Source: Candidatus Binatus sp. (lineage in GTDB: Bacteria; Desulfobacterota; Binatia; Binatales; Binataceae). Taken from it: DNA of 64,000 bases. The notes under the pieces are model-generated. The model worked only from the letters and a program-made list of their open reading frames with translations, ran no database searches and had not been told where the DNA came from. Where the stretch lies: NCBI RefSeq assembly GCF_030646925.1, contig NZ_JAUSKL010000029.1, positions 1-64,000 on the forward strand, in the 5' to 3' direction. The translations under genes were made by a program, and so were the position numbers. Below, piece by piece: positions 34,903 to 44,169 of the stretch. How positions within the stretch are numbered: the first letter of the stretch is position 1; each line of letters opens with the position of its first letter.

Positions 34903-36114
34903 TCAGCGAGCAGATGAGCCTTCCGAAAACCGCGGCGTCGATTGCTCCGCGATTTGCACGATCTCGCGCGCCATCTCGTCCCACGTCCGCCGCCGCAGCT
35001 CGCGCGCCAGCGGCTGCACTCGCTCTTTCCACATCGACGGCGAGCGCCGCCACGCGAGCATCCGCGCGCAAAGCCCCTCGACGTCATCTGGATTCGGAAT
35101 CAACAGCTCCGCCATCTCGGCCGGATAATGTTCCGCCACCCCCGCGGACGCGCTGACCATCGCGGGCACACCGCAGCATAGCGCCTCGTGCACGTTGAGG
35201 CCGTACGGTTCGTAGCGCACGGGACTGACCAGCAAATCGGCCGCCGCCAGCACCTCGGCGATACGATCGGTATGCCCCAGCATCTTCACTCGATTCGCGA
35301 TGCTCGACGCCGCGATTCGCGACTGCCACGCGCGATACGCGCGGCCGCCTCCCGCCACGATCAAGTCCGCGTCCCACGCCGGATTCGCGCATAGCCGTTG
35401 CCATGCCGCCCACATCGTGTCGAAGCCTTTTCGCGAATCGGTTCCCAATGCCCCGACGAACGCGACCAGCGTCCGCTCCAGATTTTTTCCGAGCCACTCG
35501 CGCGCGGCGATGCGTGCTTTTGCGCCGGCTGTTTTCCAGTGCGATTCGCCGCCGAGATAAACGGTGTGAATCCGCTCCGCCGGGATTCCGACAAGATCGA
35601 TCAGGTCGCGCCGCGTCCGATTCGAATTTGCGATCACTACCTTTGCGCGCGCCAGCGCCGCCTTTTCGCGCATTCGCGCCACTGATTTGTCGATCCGATT
35701 CTTTACCCGCGCGAGACCCGCGCCGTCGGAGCTATCCCACGCGGCCTGGACAAAGTGGACCCAGTTCACGTCCGGCCACGCGCAGTTCGCGCCATTGACG
35801 ATCACGCGCGCGTCCCCGTCGACGCCGATAATTTTCGCGGCGATCTGCCTGCCGCGCGCATCGATCAGCCACTGACCCAGAAAGTATGACCGCAGCGGAC
35901 GTCGCACTTGATGCACCTCGACGCCCGCATGATTTCGCAAATCGTCATCCGCCTGATGGCAAACGAGATGAACCCGGCGGCCGCGATCTGCAAGATATTG
36001 CGCAAGCGCCGCGTTGGCGCTATCCATCCCGCCGCCGCGATGAAATCCGCCTGCGACCAGCACCCAGTTGCGTGCCAGAACCGTATCAGGCATTTCGATC
36101 GCCGGAGCGGGCAT
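34903..36114 (-). CDS. GT4-family glycosyltransferase
   Basis: 403 residues, ATG at 36114. N-terminal WVLVAGGFHRGGGMDSANAAL, middle VNWVHFVQAAW and VIANSNRTRRDLI; donor domain LVAFVGALGTDSRKGFDTM and RYEPYGLNVHEALCCGVPAM with both acidic positions. It directly abuts the preceding ligase gene (stop 36115), with no spacer. A WAIWPDVNWVHF-like segment (ANCAWPDVNWVHFVQ) is common in GT4 enzymes of EPS loci. Confidence 0.87.
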   Translation of the reverse strand: MPAPAIEMPDTVLARNWVLVAGGFHRGGGMDSANAALAQYLADRGRRVHLVCHQADDDLRNHAGVEVHQVRRPLRSYFLGQWLIDARGRQIAAKIIGVDGDARVIVNGANCAWPDVNWVHFVQAAWDSSDGAGLARVKNRIDKSVARMREKAALARAKVVIANSNRTRRDLIDLVGIPAERIHTVYLGGESHWKTAGAKARIAAREWLGKNLERTLVAFVGALGTDSRKGFDTMWAAWQRLCANPAWDADLIVAGGGRAYRAWQSRIAASSIANRVKMLGHTDRIAEVLAAADLLVSPVRYEPYGLNVHEALCCGVPAMVSASAGVAEHYPAEMAELLIPNPDDVEGLCARMLAWRRSPSMWKERVQPLARELRRRTWDEMAREIVQIAEQSTPRFSEGSSAR

Positions 36115-37461
36115 TCAAGTTCCCATCCGCGTCATCACCAGTCCGCCGCGCAGCACCGCCGGCGCGAACGGATCGGCCATCGGCACTCTTGCCTTGTTCG
36201 GCGCCGCCACCCATCCGATCATGAATAAGAGTAGCGCCGTCCCCGGAATCCACGTGAACAGTCCGAGGCCAGTCAGTCCCGTAGCGAGAAAAACCAGGCT
36301 TGCAACGTACGCCAGCCGCCGGCCGAGAAACCATGGATCGGATCGTCGCGGCGCCGCGCGCGTCACCACCCAGAAGATGAACAGCGCCCACAGCATCAGG
36401 CCGGGAATTCCCTCCTCGACCACGATTCGCGCGTACTCATTTTCGATCAACTCCTGGTTCTCGATGCGCCCTTGCAGAAAATACGGGATGCTGGTGCCGC
36501 CTCCACCGAGCCCGCTGCCCAGCGGATGATCGGCGGCCTTTTCGAGGAAGCTCGAATTGACGCTGCCGCGGATACGACTCTCGACGAAGCTGGTGTCCTG
36601 CAACGTGGTGAAGCGCTGGAGTCGCGGCGAACTCGCGACGATCCAGACAATTCCCGCGATCATCAGCGACCATCCGAGGTACGCGGTCACGCGGACGCGG
36701 AACGACAACGTCACGACGATCGCGAGGACGATCATTGCCGCGGCCTGCGTCCGCGACGCGCACAGAAAAACCCCCATCACCGCCATCGCCAGCGCCGCCG
36801 CAAGGAAGACTCGCGCCCACGTATGGCCGCGGCGCTGCGCCCACGCACCAACCAGCAGCGGCATTCCCAGCACCATCATGCCGCCGTAGCCGGCAGGATT
36901 GACGAAAGTGCCGGGGATCCTGAATGCAGTATAGTTCGCAACGTCCTTCGACACGTAAATGATTTCGGTTGCCGCGTTGCGCGGATAGAACCTCGGCACG
37001 CCAAGAAAGTACTCGCCGCCCGCAAATGCGAACGCAACGATATCGAGCACCGCGATCCAGAATGCGAGCTTGCGCAGCTCGATATCGTCGAACATCGCGC
37101 CCAGAATCAGGAACGGCAGAAAAAACGCCTGGCCGCGAAGGCCGACGAGCTGAATCAACGGATCCTGGATCGGCAGCAAGGCCAGCGTCGCCGGCCACGC
37201 GAACAGCGCGAGCGCCCATGGCGCGACCTTCCTGATTCGGCGGCGCTCGAGCGGCGTCTTCGGTCGCGTGAAGATTGCGAGGTACAGTCCCGCCGACGCG
37301 GCGTCGAAGATAAAGTGCGACGCTGGCTGCGGCGAGTTCGCGCGAATGATCCCATACATGTAGCCGAACGTCAGCGCGAGGCCGGTGCCGGCGGAGAGCG
37401 AGCGCCGCCCGGCGACGAAGACACTGATGAACGCCAGCAGACAAATTATTGCGGATATCAT
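36115..37461 (-). CDS. O-antigen ligase/polymerase-like membrane protein (Wzy/WaaL superfamily)
   Basis: 448 residues, about 11 membrane spans. The large periplasmic loop contains RIRGSVNSSFLEKAADHPLG and GSGLGGGG, then ENEYARIVVEEGIPGLMLW, the usual ligase/polymerase motif of the Wzy_C family (H-N-x-Y-L/E-x6-G variant, here with Asn-Glu-Tyr). It either polymerises repeat units or transfers the glycan to a lipid. A second member of the superfamily is at 44170, so one may be polymerase and the other ligase. Begins just before a methyltransferase-to-GT run of the operon. Confidence 0.82.
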   Translation of the reverse strand: MISAIICLLAFISVFVAGRRSLSAGTGLALTFGYMYGIIRANSPQPASHFIFDAASAGLYLAIFTRPKTPLERRRIRKVAPWALALFAWPATLALLPIQDPLIQLVGLRGQAFFLPFLILGAMFDDIELRKLAFWIAVLDIVAFAFAGGEYFLGVPRFYPRNAATEIIYVSKDVANYTAFRIPGTFVNPAGYGGMMVLGMPLLVGAWAQRRGHTWARVFLAAALAMAVMGVFLCASRTQAAAMIVLAIVVTLSFRVRVTAYLGWSLMIAGIVWIVASSPRLQRFTTLQDTSFVESRIRGSVNSSFLEKAADHPLGSGLGGGGTSIPYFLQGRIENQELIENEYARIVVEEGIPGLMLWALFIFWVVTRAAPRRSDPWFLGRRLAYVASLVFLATGLTGLGLFTWIPGTALLLFMIGWVAAPNKARVPMADPFAPAVLRGGLVMTRMGT

Positions 37462-37514
37462 TCTAACGTTCCGCGCGCACGCTGATATTCAAAGCGATTC
37501 GCACCGGTCTCCAC

Positions 37515-38366
37515 TCAATCCGGCTTGATCCAGTAACGACACGAGTAGTCCACGCGATGCAGTATAATCGGCGCCGCCAGCGTCGCGATGAATTCATCGA
37601 CCGCCGTTCGGCATCCCGCCCAATGCCCGTAATCGTCGATCACGACCACGCCGTGCTTTGTCACTCGCGGATAAAGTTCCTCGAGGCAGATTTTCGTCGA
37701 GTCGTACCAGTCGCCGTCGAGCCGCAAGAGCGAGATCTCGCCGAGTGACGCGCCGCCAGCCGCCAGCGTCTCCTGAAACCAGCCCTTGTGATAGTGCAGC
37801 AGATCGCGCGGATAGCCAATTTTCGATTCGAGCAGATCGGACACTTCCTGCATCGAGCTGACGCATTGGCCGATCGGCTTGAGCGCGCCCGACGCGTGAC
37901 CGGACGCGTAGTCGAGGGCCCGCTGGCCGTCCCGTTCCGCGCGCGGCTCCGGCAGCCCCTCCCAACTATCGAACAGGTGCAAATCGCGATCGGCGCGCGA
38001 TCGATCGTGCAGATGCGCCAGCGCCATCAAGCCCGCGGCGCCACCCTTCCACACGCCGCATTCGACCATCGATCCCGCGAGCGAATATCGATCCAGGTAT
38101 CGCACCTGCGCCCACAACGACGCCAACCGATGAAACGAAACCATCGTGTGATTCATCACCATCGACGCCGCCCGCTTGATTGCCGCCTCCTCGTCGTAAC
38201 CGAAGCAGCTATCGATCTGTAACTCGCTTACCGGCGAAACGCCCGACGGTTGCCAGCCGAGCCGCACCATCCACGGCCGCAGCATCCTTTCCGAGAGCCG
38301 GTTGATGCGAAAATTCGCGGCCTCGATAATTTTCGGCATCAACGCCCGCCCGTTTCGGATTTGCAT
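37515..38366 (-). CDS. TylF/MycF-family O-methyltransferase
   Basis: 283 residues from ATG at 38366 (a GTG at 38378 and an ATG at 38339 are also in frame). Family motifs: GSMVECGVWKGGAAGLMAL (SAM-binding), HLFDSWEGLPEP, LLRLDGDWYDSTKICLEELYPRV, and VIDDYGHWAGCRTAVDEF with metal-ligand Asp residues. Related enzymes methylate deoxysugars in macrolides and, in glycan loci, sugar hydroxyls. It is the fourth methyltransferase in this operon. Metal (Mg2+) dependence is a family trait. Confidence 0.88.
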   Translation of the reverse strand: MQIRNGRALMPKIIEAANFRINRLSERMLRPWMVRLGWQPSGVSPVSELQIDSCFGYDEEAAIKRAASMVMNHTMVSFHRLASLWAQVRYLDRYSLAGSMVECGVWKGGAAGLMALAHLHDRSRADRDLHLFDSWEGLPEPRAERDGQRALDYASGHASGALKPIGQCVSSMQEVSDLLESKIGYPRDLLHYHKGWFQETLAAGGASLGEISLLRLDGDWYDSTKICLEELYPRVTKHGVVVIDDYGHWAGCRTAVDEFIATLAAPIILHRVDYSCRYWIKPD

Positions 38367-38408
38367 TATCGACGACACTTGGAAAATTTTGCGACGATTC
38401 GGCTCGCC

Positions 38409-39554
38409 TCAGATGCCATGCGATGCCGCAACTGCACTTCTGCCTTGCGCGAGTTCATCGAACAGCGCGCCCATCAGTCGAATCTGCGCGACCGGATCGC
38501 TGAATGCCCGCGCCTTTGCAGGCCCGGCATTGCCAAGTCGCCGCCGCATCGATTCGTCGGTGATCAGACTCCGCAGCGCCGCAGCGACCGCACCGGCGTC
38601 GTTTGGTGGCACGCGAATCCCGCAACTCTCATCCACGATTTCCCAAAAGCCCCCAATATCCGTGGTGACGATCGGCAGCCCCGCATCGAGCGCCTCCGTG
38701 AACACGATCGGCAAGCCTTCGAGTCCCGTATTCGGCTGGCAATAGATATCCGCCGCGGCGAGAATCCTCGGCACATCCGCGCGCTGCCCCGCGAAGCGGA
38801 CTCGATCGCCGATTCCTGCGCGCGACGCCTGGCGCTTGAGCGATTCGAGAAACTCATGCTCATGCGCCCGCTGAGCGCCGCCCACCATCCAGCAAACCCA
38901 GCCCGGCAACTCGCGCAATTCCGCGAGCGCATCTAGATGAACACCCTGGCCCTTCCAAGCTTCAGGCCGGCATGCCTGCACGATCACGATCGCGTCGTCC
39001 GGCGTTTTCATTTCCGCGCGCACGATCGATCGTTCGGTCTTGAGCGAATCTGCCGGCGGCGCGACCGCGTAGTGGACGACGCGAGTCTCGACCTGCGGGA
39101 AAATCGCCGCGACACTTTGCGACGTGAAGCGGCTCGGCGCGATCGCGAGGTCCGGCGCCGTCATCCGCGCCCATCGCTCCAGCCAATGCCGTCCGTCGGT
39201 CGCCATGTGCAGCCAAAACACCAGCGACCGGCCCGCCGCCCGCGCCACCGGCGCGAAGATCGCGTGCGCCCACGCCATGTGACAAATCACCACGTCGATT
39301 TCTTGCTCGTCGATCACTCTCCGCAATCGATTTCGCGCGCGCCAGATCGAGAGCGGCTGCCGCACTCGCACCGCGCCCAAATCGCTCACCGTCGCACCGC
39401 TCAAGGCCAACTCGTCTCGAAGCCGCCCGTCGAAGCAGATCGCGAATTGCTGCTCGAGCGACGAATGCGAATCGCGGTAGCGCGCGAGCGTCACCAGCAG
39501 CGTCTCGACCCCGCCGTAAAGTTTGCCGCTGACGATATGCAACGCACGCGTCAT
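38409..39554 (-). CDS. GT4-family glycosyltransferase
   Basis: 381 residues from ATG 39554, four-base overlap (ATGA) with the upstream membrane-protein gene. ALHIVSGKLYGGVETLLVT at the N-terminus, VVICHMAWAHAIFA, then VIVQACRPEAWKGQGVHLDA and NTGLEGLPIVFTEALDAGLPIV with the E-x7-E element. Cytoplasmic. One of about ten glycosyltransferases of the locus. Confidence 0.87.
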   Translation of the reverse strand: MTRALHIVSGKLYGGVETLLVTLARYRDSHSSLEQQFAICFDGRLRDELALSGATVSDLGAVRVRQPLSIWRARNRLRRVIDEQEIDVVICHMAWAHAIFAPVARAAGRSLVFWLHMATDGRHWLERWARMTAPDLAIAPSRFTSQSVAAIFPQVETRVVHYAVAPPADSLKTERSIVRAEMKTPDDAIVIVQACRPEAWKGQGVHLDALAELRELPGWVCWMVGGAQRAHEHEFLESLKRQASRAGIGDRVRFAGQRADVPRILAAADIYCQPNTGLEGLPIVFTEALDAGLPIVTTDIGGFWEIVDESCGIRVPPNDAGAVAAALRSLITDESMRRRLGNAGPAKARAFSDPVAQIRLMGALFDELAQGRSAVAASHGI

Positions 39555-40996
39555 CCCGAGTCGCCGCTTGCGAACGCCGCGGCGCCGAGCGGCCTCGCGA
39601 TCCACAAGTCCCGGTTCCAAATCCACGATCTGAGCTGAAAAGTTTTTGCTTCGCGCTTTTCGATCCATCGCGCCGGCGGACGCTCGCCCGGTGTCCCCAA
39701 CCACGCGACGTATGCGTTTGCCGCGGGCGTCTGCCCGTCCGTCCCGCCGACGACGCGTTCATACACTTTGCAATCCGGGCCCATTTCCTTCAGCAACTCG
39801 TCGGAAACCGTCACCGGCGCATTCGCGGGAACCGTCTGGCAGAGCGCCGCCTGAACCGCCGCATGCGCGCGCAGATAACTCTGATGCGCCGCGCTCAGCA
39901 GCGCGAAGCCCGACACGAATCCCGCGAGCGCGAACGGCCGCGCCCAATTTGCGATCCAGTCGGGCGCCGACACTGAAAATGAATCGAGCAGCCGCGCCGC
40001 CGGGATACACGCGACCATCGAAATCGGAATGATGAATCGCTGGCCCGGAATCGCACCCGCCAGCAACGCCTTCACGCTGCCAACCTGCGCCGACGAAATG
40101 TTCAAGCCGTCGCGATAGTAATAGAGCGCGGCCAGTATCAGCGCAGTCGCGCTTGCAATCGGGAGCGCCCATCCGCCCGCCAATCGCGGCGAGAAGACCG
40201 CCCATCCAGCCAGCGGAAAAATCGCTAACGACGCGACGTAAAACATAAAGTACGAGGTGAAGTGAAGGCCCGTGAACGACCGCTGATGCCCCAGCATCGT
40301 ATATACGTTGCGAAACGGACTGCCGGTCGTCTCGAAATTGTAGATGCCCATCATCAAAATCGGTAGCAGCGCGCCCGCGAGCAGCCTGCGCAGGTTCTGC
40401 GCCATATCGACGCTGCTTCGTTCGAGCAGCCAGACCGCGCTCGCCACCGCGACGAACGGCATCATCCACGGATGCAGCAACACGCTCGCGCCCAGCATGA
40501 ATCCCGCGAGCATCGCGCGCGGCGACTCGCGCATCAGCAGCGATAGTCCGAAGAGTCCGGTCACCGCTGACGGCACCGCCGCCATCACGGTTTGAGTGTA
40601 ATAGAGTGTCCCGGCCAGAAAAAAATAGAGCGCGCTCCAATCGCCGTTTAGTCTCTCTCTTTCCAGCCACGCGCGGATCACGAATGCTCCGAGCACAAAA
40701 AATGCCGCCGCGAGCAGAAAGCTCAGCCGCCAATTCAATTTCCACGCGGGCGCCATCATCGCCGTATGAACTATCGAAAACTTCGACACCCGATGCCCGT
40801 CGATCCACAGTCCGGCGCCCGGACCCGCGTGATCTGGAAAGATCGTTCCCTGGCTCAGGCTGTACGATAGTTGCAGTGTGTTGCACTCATCCAGAATCGA
40901 ATATGTCGCGGGATAGTAAACGATGTAGATCGCGCAAAATGAAATCAGCAGGCAGTGGAACAGCCATCGCCGCTGCATAGCGCCCGCGCGATTCAT
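39551..40996 (-). CDS. GT-C-like polytopic membrane protein
   Basis: 481 residues with about ten membrane spans; ATG 40996 forms TGATG with the preceding stop. Near the N-terminus an acidic pair, YSILDECNTLQLSYSL, sits where the GT-C superfamily (GT39/ArnT-like) has its catalytic DE or DD motif after the first membrane helix. The C-terminal 90 residues look soluble and periplasmic (VTVSDELLKEMGPDCKVYERV). It probably transfers a sugar from a polyprenyl-phosphate donor on the periplasmic side, but similarity is loose and function is inferred. Confidence 0.68.
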   Translation of the reverse strand: MNRAGAMQRRWLFHCLLISFCAIYIVYYPATYSILDECNTLQLSYSLSQGTIFPDHAGPGAGLWIDGHRVSKFSIVHTAMMAPAWKLNWRLSFLLAAAFFVLGAFVIRAWLERERLNGDWSALYFFLAGTLYYTQTVMAAVPSAVTGLFGLSLLMRESPRAMLAGFMLGASVLLHPWMMPFVAVASAVWLLERSSVDMAQNLRRLLAGALLPILMMGIYNFETTGSPFRNVYTMLGHQRSFTGLHFTSYFMFYVASLAIFPLAGWAVFSPRLAGGWALPIASATALILAALYYYRDGLNISSAQVGSVKALLAGAIPGQRFIIPISMVACIPAARLLDSFSVSAPDWIANWARPFALAGFVSGFALLSAAHQSYLRAHAAVQAALCQTVPANAPVTVSDELLKEMGPDCKVYERVVGGTDGQTPAANAYVAWLGTPGERPPARWIEKREAKTFQLRSWIWNRDLWIARPLGAAAFASGDSG

Positions 40997-42219
40997 CACG
41001 CCGCCGCACTCGCGACGCCATCGTAAATCGGCAGGATGCCCGCGACCAGCCGCTCTCGTCCGAACTGCCGCTCCGCGCTCACCCGCGCCGCCGCTCCGAT
41101 CCGTTTGCGCAGTTCACCATCTAACGCCAGCCGCTCGATACACTCGGCCAGTCCGTCAACGTCGCCGGGCCGATGCGTCAGCGCATCGACCTTCGGCTCG
41201 ACGATTTCCGCCGCGCCGCCGGCGCCGCTAGCGATCACCGGCTTCCCGCACGCCATCCCTTCCGCAATTGCGAGCCCGAATGGCTCCGGCTCGGTGCTCG
41301 CGTGCACGACGATATCAAGCGCGCGCATCGCCGCCGCCGTATCGTCGAGAAAGCCGGTGAATCCGACGACGTGCTCCACGCCCAGCTCCGTCGCCATCTT
41401 GCGCAGGTCTTCGATTCGATGCTGGCTCCCCAAAGTCTCGTAGAGCGAGCCGCCGATCACATACGCGCGCAGCGGAAACTTGCCGGCTAGTTTCGAAAGC
41501 GCGCGGAGAAATACTTCGTGGCCCTTCCAGCGCGCCATCGTCGCGATCATTCCCACTCGAATCGTGCCCGACGCCGGCGCATCCATTCCCGCCAACTTGT
41601 CCAGGTCCGCAGCCTCGCCGCGCGGATTGAACTTATCGAGATCGACTGCATTATAAATCATCTCGACGCGCAAATTGCCGCCGCACACCGATCTCAGATC
41701 TTCGGCCACGCTGTTCGAGTTCGCTATCGCCGCGGTGCATCGATGCGCGTTCGCTCGAATGAGCCGCGACATCAGCGGACGCGATCCGACGTAGTCGCGG
41801 ATATGCCAGATCAGCGGAGTGCCCGCGGTACGCGCCCACGCACCCAGAATATGCATTTTAAATCCGTTGCTGTGGATCACTTTCGGCGCGCGCTCCGCAA
41901 TCGCTCCGCGCAATTTATAAAGGTATGCGGCGCCGGGCACGCCGGCGCGTCCAATCCCGCCGGCCAGCGCGAGCCGATCGAGTCGCCGGCCCGCGCCGCT
42001 CGCGCTCGAGTCGCCGAGCCGTGATAGCGCGCGCGGAAATGGAATCGCAGTTGCGCGAACGCCAAGCTCGAGCGCGCGATCTATCAACGGTCCTTCCGCT
42101 CCCGCGATCAACTCCAGTTGCCATTTCGGCCTTGCGGCTTTGATGCTCTCCATCAGCAACAGTAGACTTCGCTCGGCGCCGCCAAGCTGTCCGGTCGGGT
42201 TGAGATAGAGCACCTTCAT
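40996..42219 (-). CDS. GT4-family glycosyltransferase
   Basis: 407 residues from ATG 42219, overlapping the asparagine synthetase stop by four bases. KVLYLNPTGQLGGAERSLL (GT4 loop), VIHSNGFKMHILG, HIRDYV; donor domain RVGMIATMARWKGHEVFLRAL and EPEPFGLAIAEGMACGKPVI with E-x7-E. Long frame extension to 42468 lies in the neighbour and is discarded. Confidence 0.9.
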   Translation of the reverse strand: MKVLYLNPTGQLGGAERSLLLLMESIKAARPKWQLELIAGAEGPLIDRALELGVRATAIPFPRALSRLGDSSASGAGRRLDRLALAGGIGRAGVPGAAYLYKLRGAIAERAPKVIHSNGFKMHILGAWARTAGTPLIWHIRDYVGSRPLMSRLIRANAHRCTAAIANSNSVAEDLRSVCGGNLRVEMIYNAVDLDKFNPRGEAADLDKLAGMDAPASGTIRVGMIATMARWKGHEVFLRALSKLAGKFPLRAYVIGGSLYETLGSQHRIEDLRKMATELGVEHVVGFTGFLDDTAAAMRALDIVVHASTEPEPFGLAIAEGMACGKPVIASGAGGAAEIVEPKVDALTHRPGDVDGLAECIERLALDGELRKRIGAAARVSAERQFGRERLVAGILPIYDGVASAAA

Positions 42220-44120
42220 GCCGCGCAGAGATTGTGCCGCGCCGAAAAATCGCGCAGCACCACGAACGCCAAAACTTGCAGCGCGCTCACGCGCCTGTCG
42301 TCTCGTATGAATCGATTCCACGTACCCGCAACGGCCGCCGGATTCAGCCCAAGCTCGCGCCAGCGCGATGCGTCGTTTGCCGCGTCCCGCGCGACCGAAT
42401 GAAGCGCGCTCCCCGACGCCAGCCATCGCGCCCACGGAAATGTGAAGCCGCGCTTCGCCCGCTGCCATACCGCTGGCGAAACCCGATCGCCCGCGACGTC
42501 GAGCAGTAGCGGCTTCGGCCGCGGGTCAGGCGCCTTCCACTCACCCGGCATCGAGAACACCGCTTCGACCAATCGATGGTCCAAAAACGGCACGCGATAT
42601 TCGATCGGCGCCGCCATGCTGAACGCGTCCGAATCGCGCAGCAGCATATGCCGCAGGTAAAGATTTATTTCGAAGTAGCTGATTCGATTCGTGACGCTGA
42701 GTCCCTGCGATTCGCGCCGCAACTCGTCGAGCAAATCCGAACCCAATCCGGTCGCCGGATCGGCCGCCGCCGGCAACGGCATCAGCGCGCGCCGCTCCGC
42801 CGGCAGAAACAACTCGCGCCGCAGCAGATACATCGCGAGCGCGTCGGGCGCCCGCCGGCAAGTCTCCGCGAGTTTGAGTCCCGCGCGAGTTCGCATCAGC
42901 CCACTCGCGATCCGCGCGCCCCCGCAGAGCAGCGGATTATTCCGCAGCGCGATTGCCCGCGGCACATCCTTGAACGTCGCGTATCCGCCGAACAATTCGT
43001 CGCCGCCGAGTCCCGAAAGCGCGACCGTCAGTCCCGCCACGCGCGCCGCCTTGCTGACGAAATAGGTGTTGAAGCCATCCACCGTCGGCTGATCGATCGC
43101 CGCGAGCGCATTTTCCAGATGTCCCAGCACCTCGGCCGCCGAAAGCCGGATATTCTGATGCTCGACCGCGAAGCGCGCGGCGGTCGCCGCTGAAATTTCG
43201 CTCTCGTCGAATTCCGGAGCATCGAAGCCGATCGTCAGCGTCTTCAAGACGCTGGTCGATTCGCCCGACGCGATCGCCAGCAGCGCCGACGAATCGATTC
43301 CACCGCTCAGAAAAATTCCGAGCGGCGCGTCGCTCGCAAGATGAAGCTTGACGGTCTCGCTGACTACTTCGCGGAGGCGCTCCACCGCGATCTCGCGCGA
43401 CGCCGATTCGGCGTGCGCAATCGGCAAGCTCCAGTAGCGTTTGCGATGCATTATAGTGCCGCTCGCGAGATCCAGCCGAATCATCTCGCCGGGCCGCACC
43501 ATCTCGATCCCCTTCACCAGGCTCGAATAGCCCTGCACGGCGCCTTGCGCAAGAAAACTCTCGACCGCCGCCGGATCGATTTCTCTCGCAACAATTTCCG
43601 GTCCCAGCGCCAGAATCGCCCGCATCTCACTCGCGAACGCGAGACCGCCGCCCACGATTCGATAAAAGTAGAGCGGCTTGATCCCCAGCCGATCGCGCAC
43701 CAGGTAGCCGACGCCGCGCGCCGGATCGATCAGGCCGATCGCGAACATCCCGCGCCAGCGCTCGATTGCGCCCTCGCCGTAAGCGCGGTAGCTATGCAGG
43801 ATCGCTTCCGTGTCGCATCGCGTGCGGAACAAATGGCCTTTGGCGGCGAGTTCCGCTTCGAGTTGCTTGAAGTTGTAAATCTCGCCGTTGAATGTCACCC
43901 ACAGCGCGCCAGGATCGTTCGCCGATCGATCCGTCATCGGCTGATGCCCCGCCGGCGAGAGATCGAAAATCGACAGCCGCGTATGCACGATCGACACGGT
44001 CGGCGCCGGCTGCACGAAGCCCTCGTCGTCGGGGCCGCGATGACGCAACGCGTCGAGCAGCCGGCGCGATAGCACGCCGCCTTCGTCGCGAACGCCGATC
44101 AATCCGCCGATTCCGCACAT
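42216..44120 (-). CDS. asnB: Asparagine synthetase (glutamine-hydrolysing), AsnB-like
   Basis: 634 residues. Cys2 (MCGIGG) is the N-terminal nucleophile of the class II glutamine amidotransferase domain, with RHRGPDDEG and NGEIYNF (78-84). The synthetase domain has the PP-loop SGGIDSS (272-278) and GLGGDELFGGY. Copies within glycan operons often serve amidation of uronic acids or peptide-like decorations instead of bulk asparagine synthesis (as WbpS-type enzymes do), so its substrate here may be a sugar acid. Start overlaps none; 49 bases after the ligase/TPR gene. Confidence 0.88.
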   Translation of the reverse strand: MCGIGGLIGVRDEGGVLSRRLLDALRHRGPDDEGFVQPAPTVSIVHTRLSIFDLSPAGHQPMTDRSANDPGALWVTFNGEIYNFKQLEAELAAKGHLFRTRCDTEAILHSYRAYGEGAIERWRGMFAIGLIDPARGVGYLVRDRLGIKPLYFYRIVGGGLAFASEMRAILALGPEIVAREIDPAAVESFLAQGAVQGYSSLVKGIEMVRPGEMIRLDLASGTIMHRKRYWSLPIAHAESASREIAVERLREVVSETVKLHLASDAPLGIFLSGGIDSSALLAIASGESTSVLKTLTIGFDAPEFDESEISAATAARFAVEHQNIRLSAAEVLGHLENALAAIDQPTVDGFNTYFVSKAARVAGLTVALSGLGGDELFGGYATFKDVPRAIALRNNPLLCGGARIASGLMRTRAGLKLAETCRRAPDALAMYLLRRELFLPAERRALMPLPAAADPATGLGSDLLDELRRESQGLSVTNRISYFEINLYLRHMLLRDSDAFSMAAPIEYRVPFLDHRLVEAVFSMPGEWKAPDPRPKPLLLDVAGDRVSPAVWQRAKRGFTFPWARWLASGSALHSVARDAANDASRWRELGLNPAAVAGTWNRFIRDDRRVSALQVLAFVVLRDFSARHNLCAA

Positions 44121-44169
44121 TTGCTTGCTACCTGATCTCCAAACGCGTCGATTGAAATCTGCCGCGAAC

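Noticed and set aside
43448-43459. A BoxR-operator-like string (TGCA-TTATAG-TGCC) inside asnB
   Set aside because: It falls in coding sequence for a normal asnB segment far from any start, so chance is the simplest explanation.
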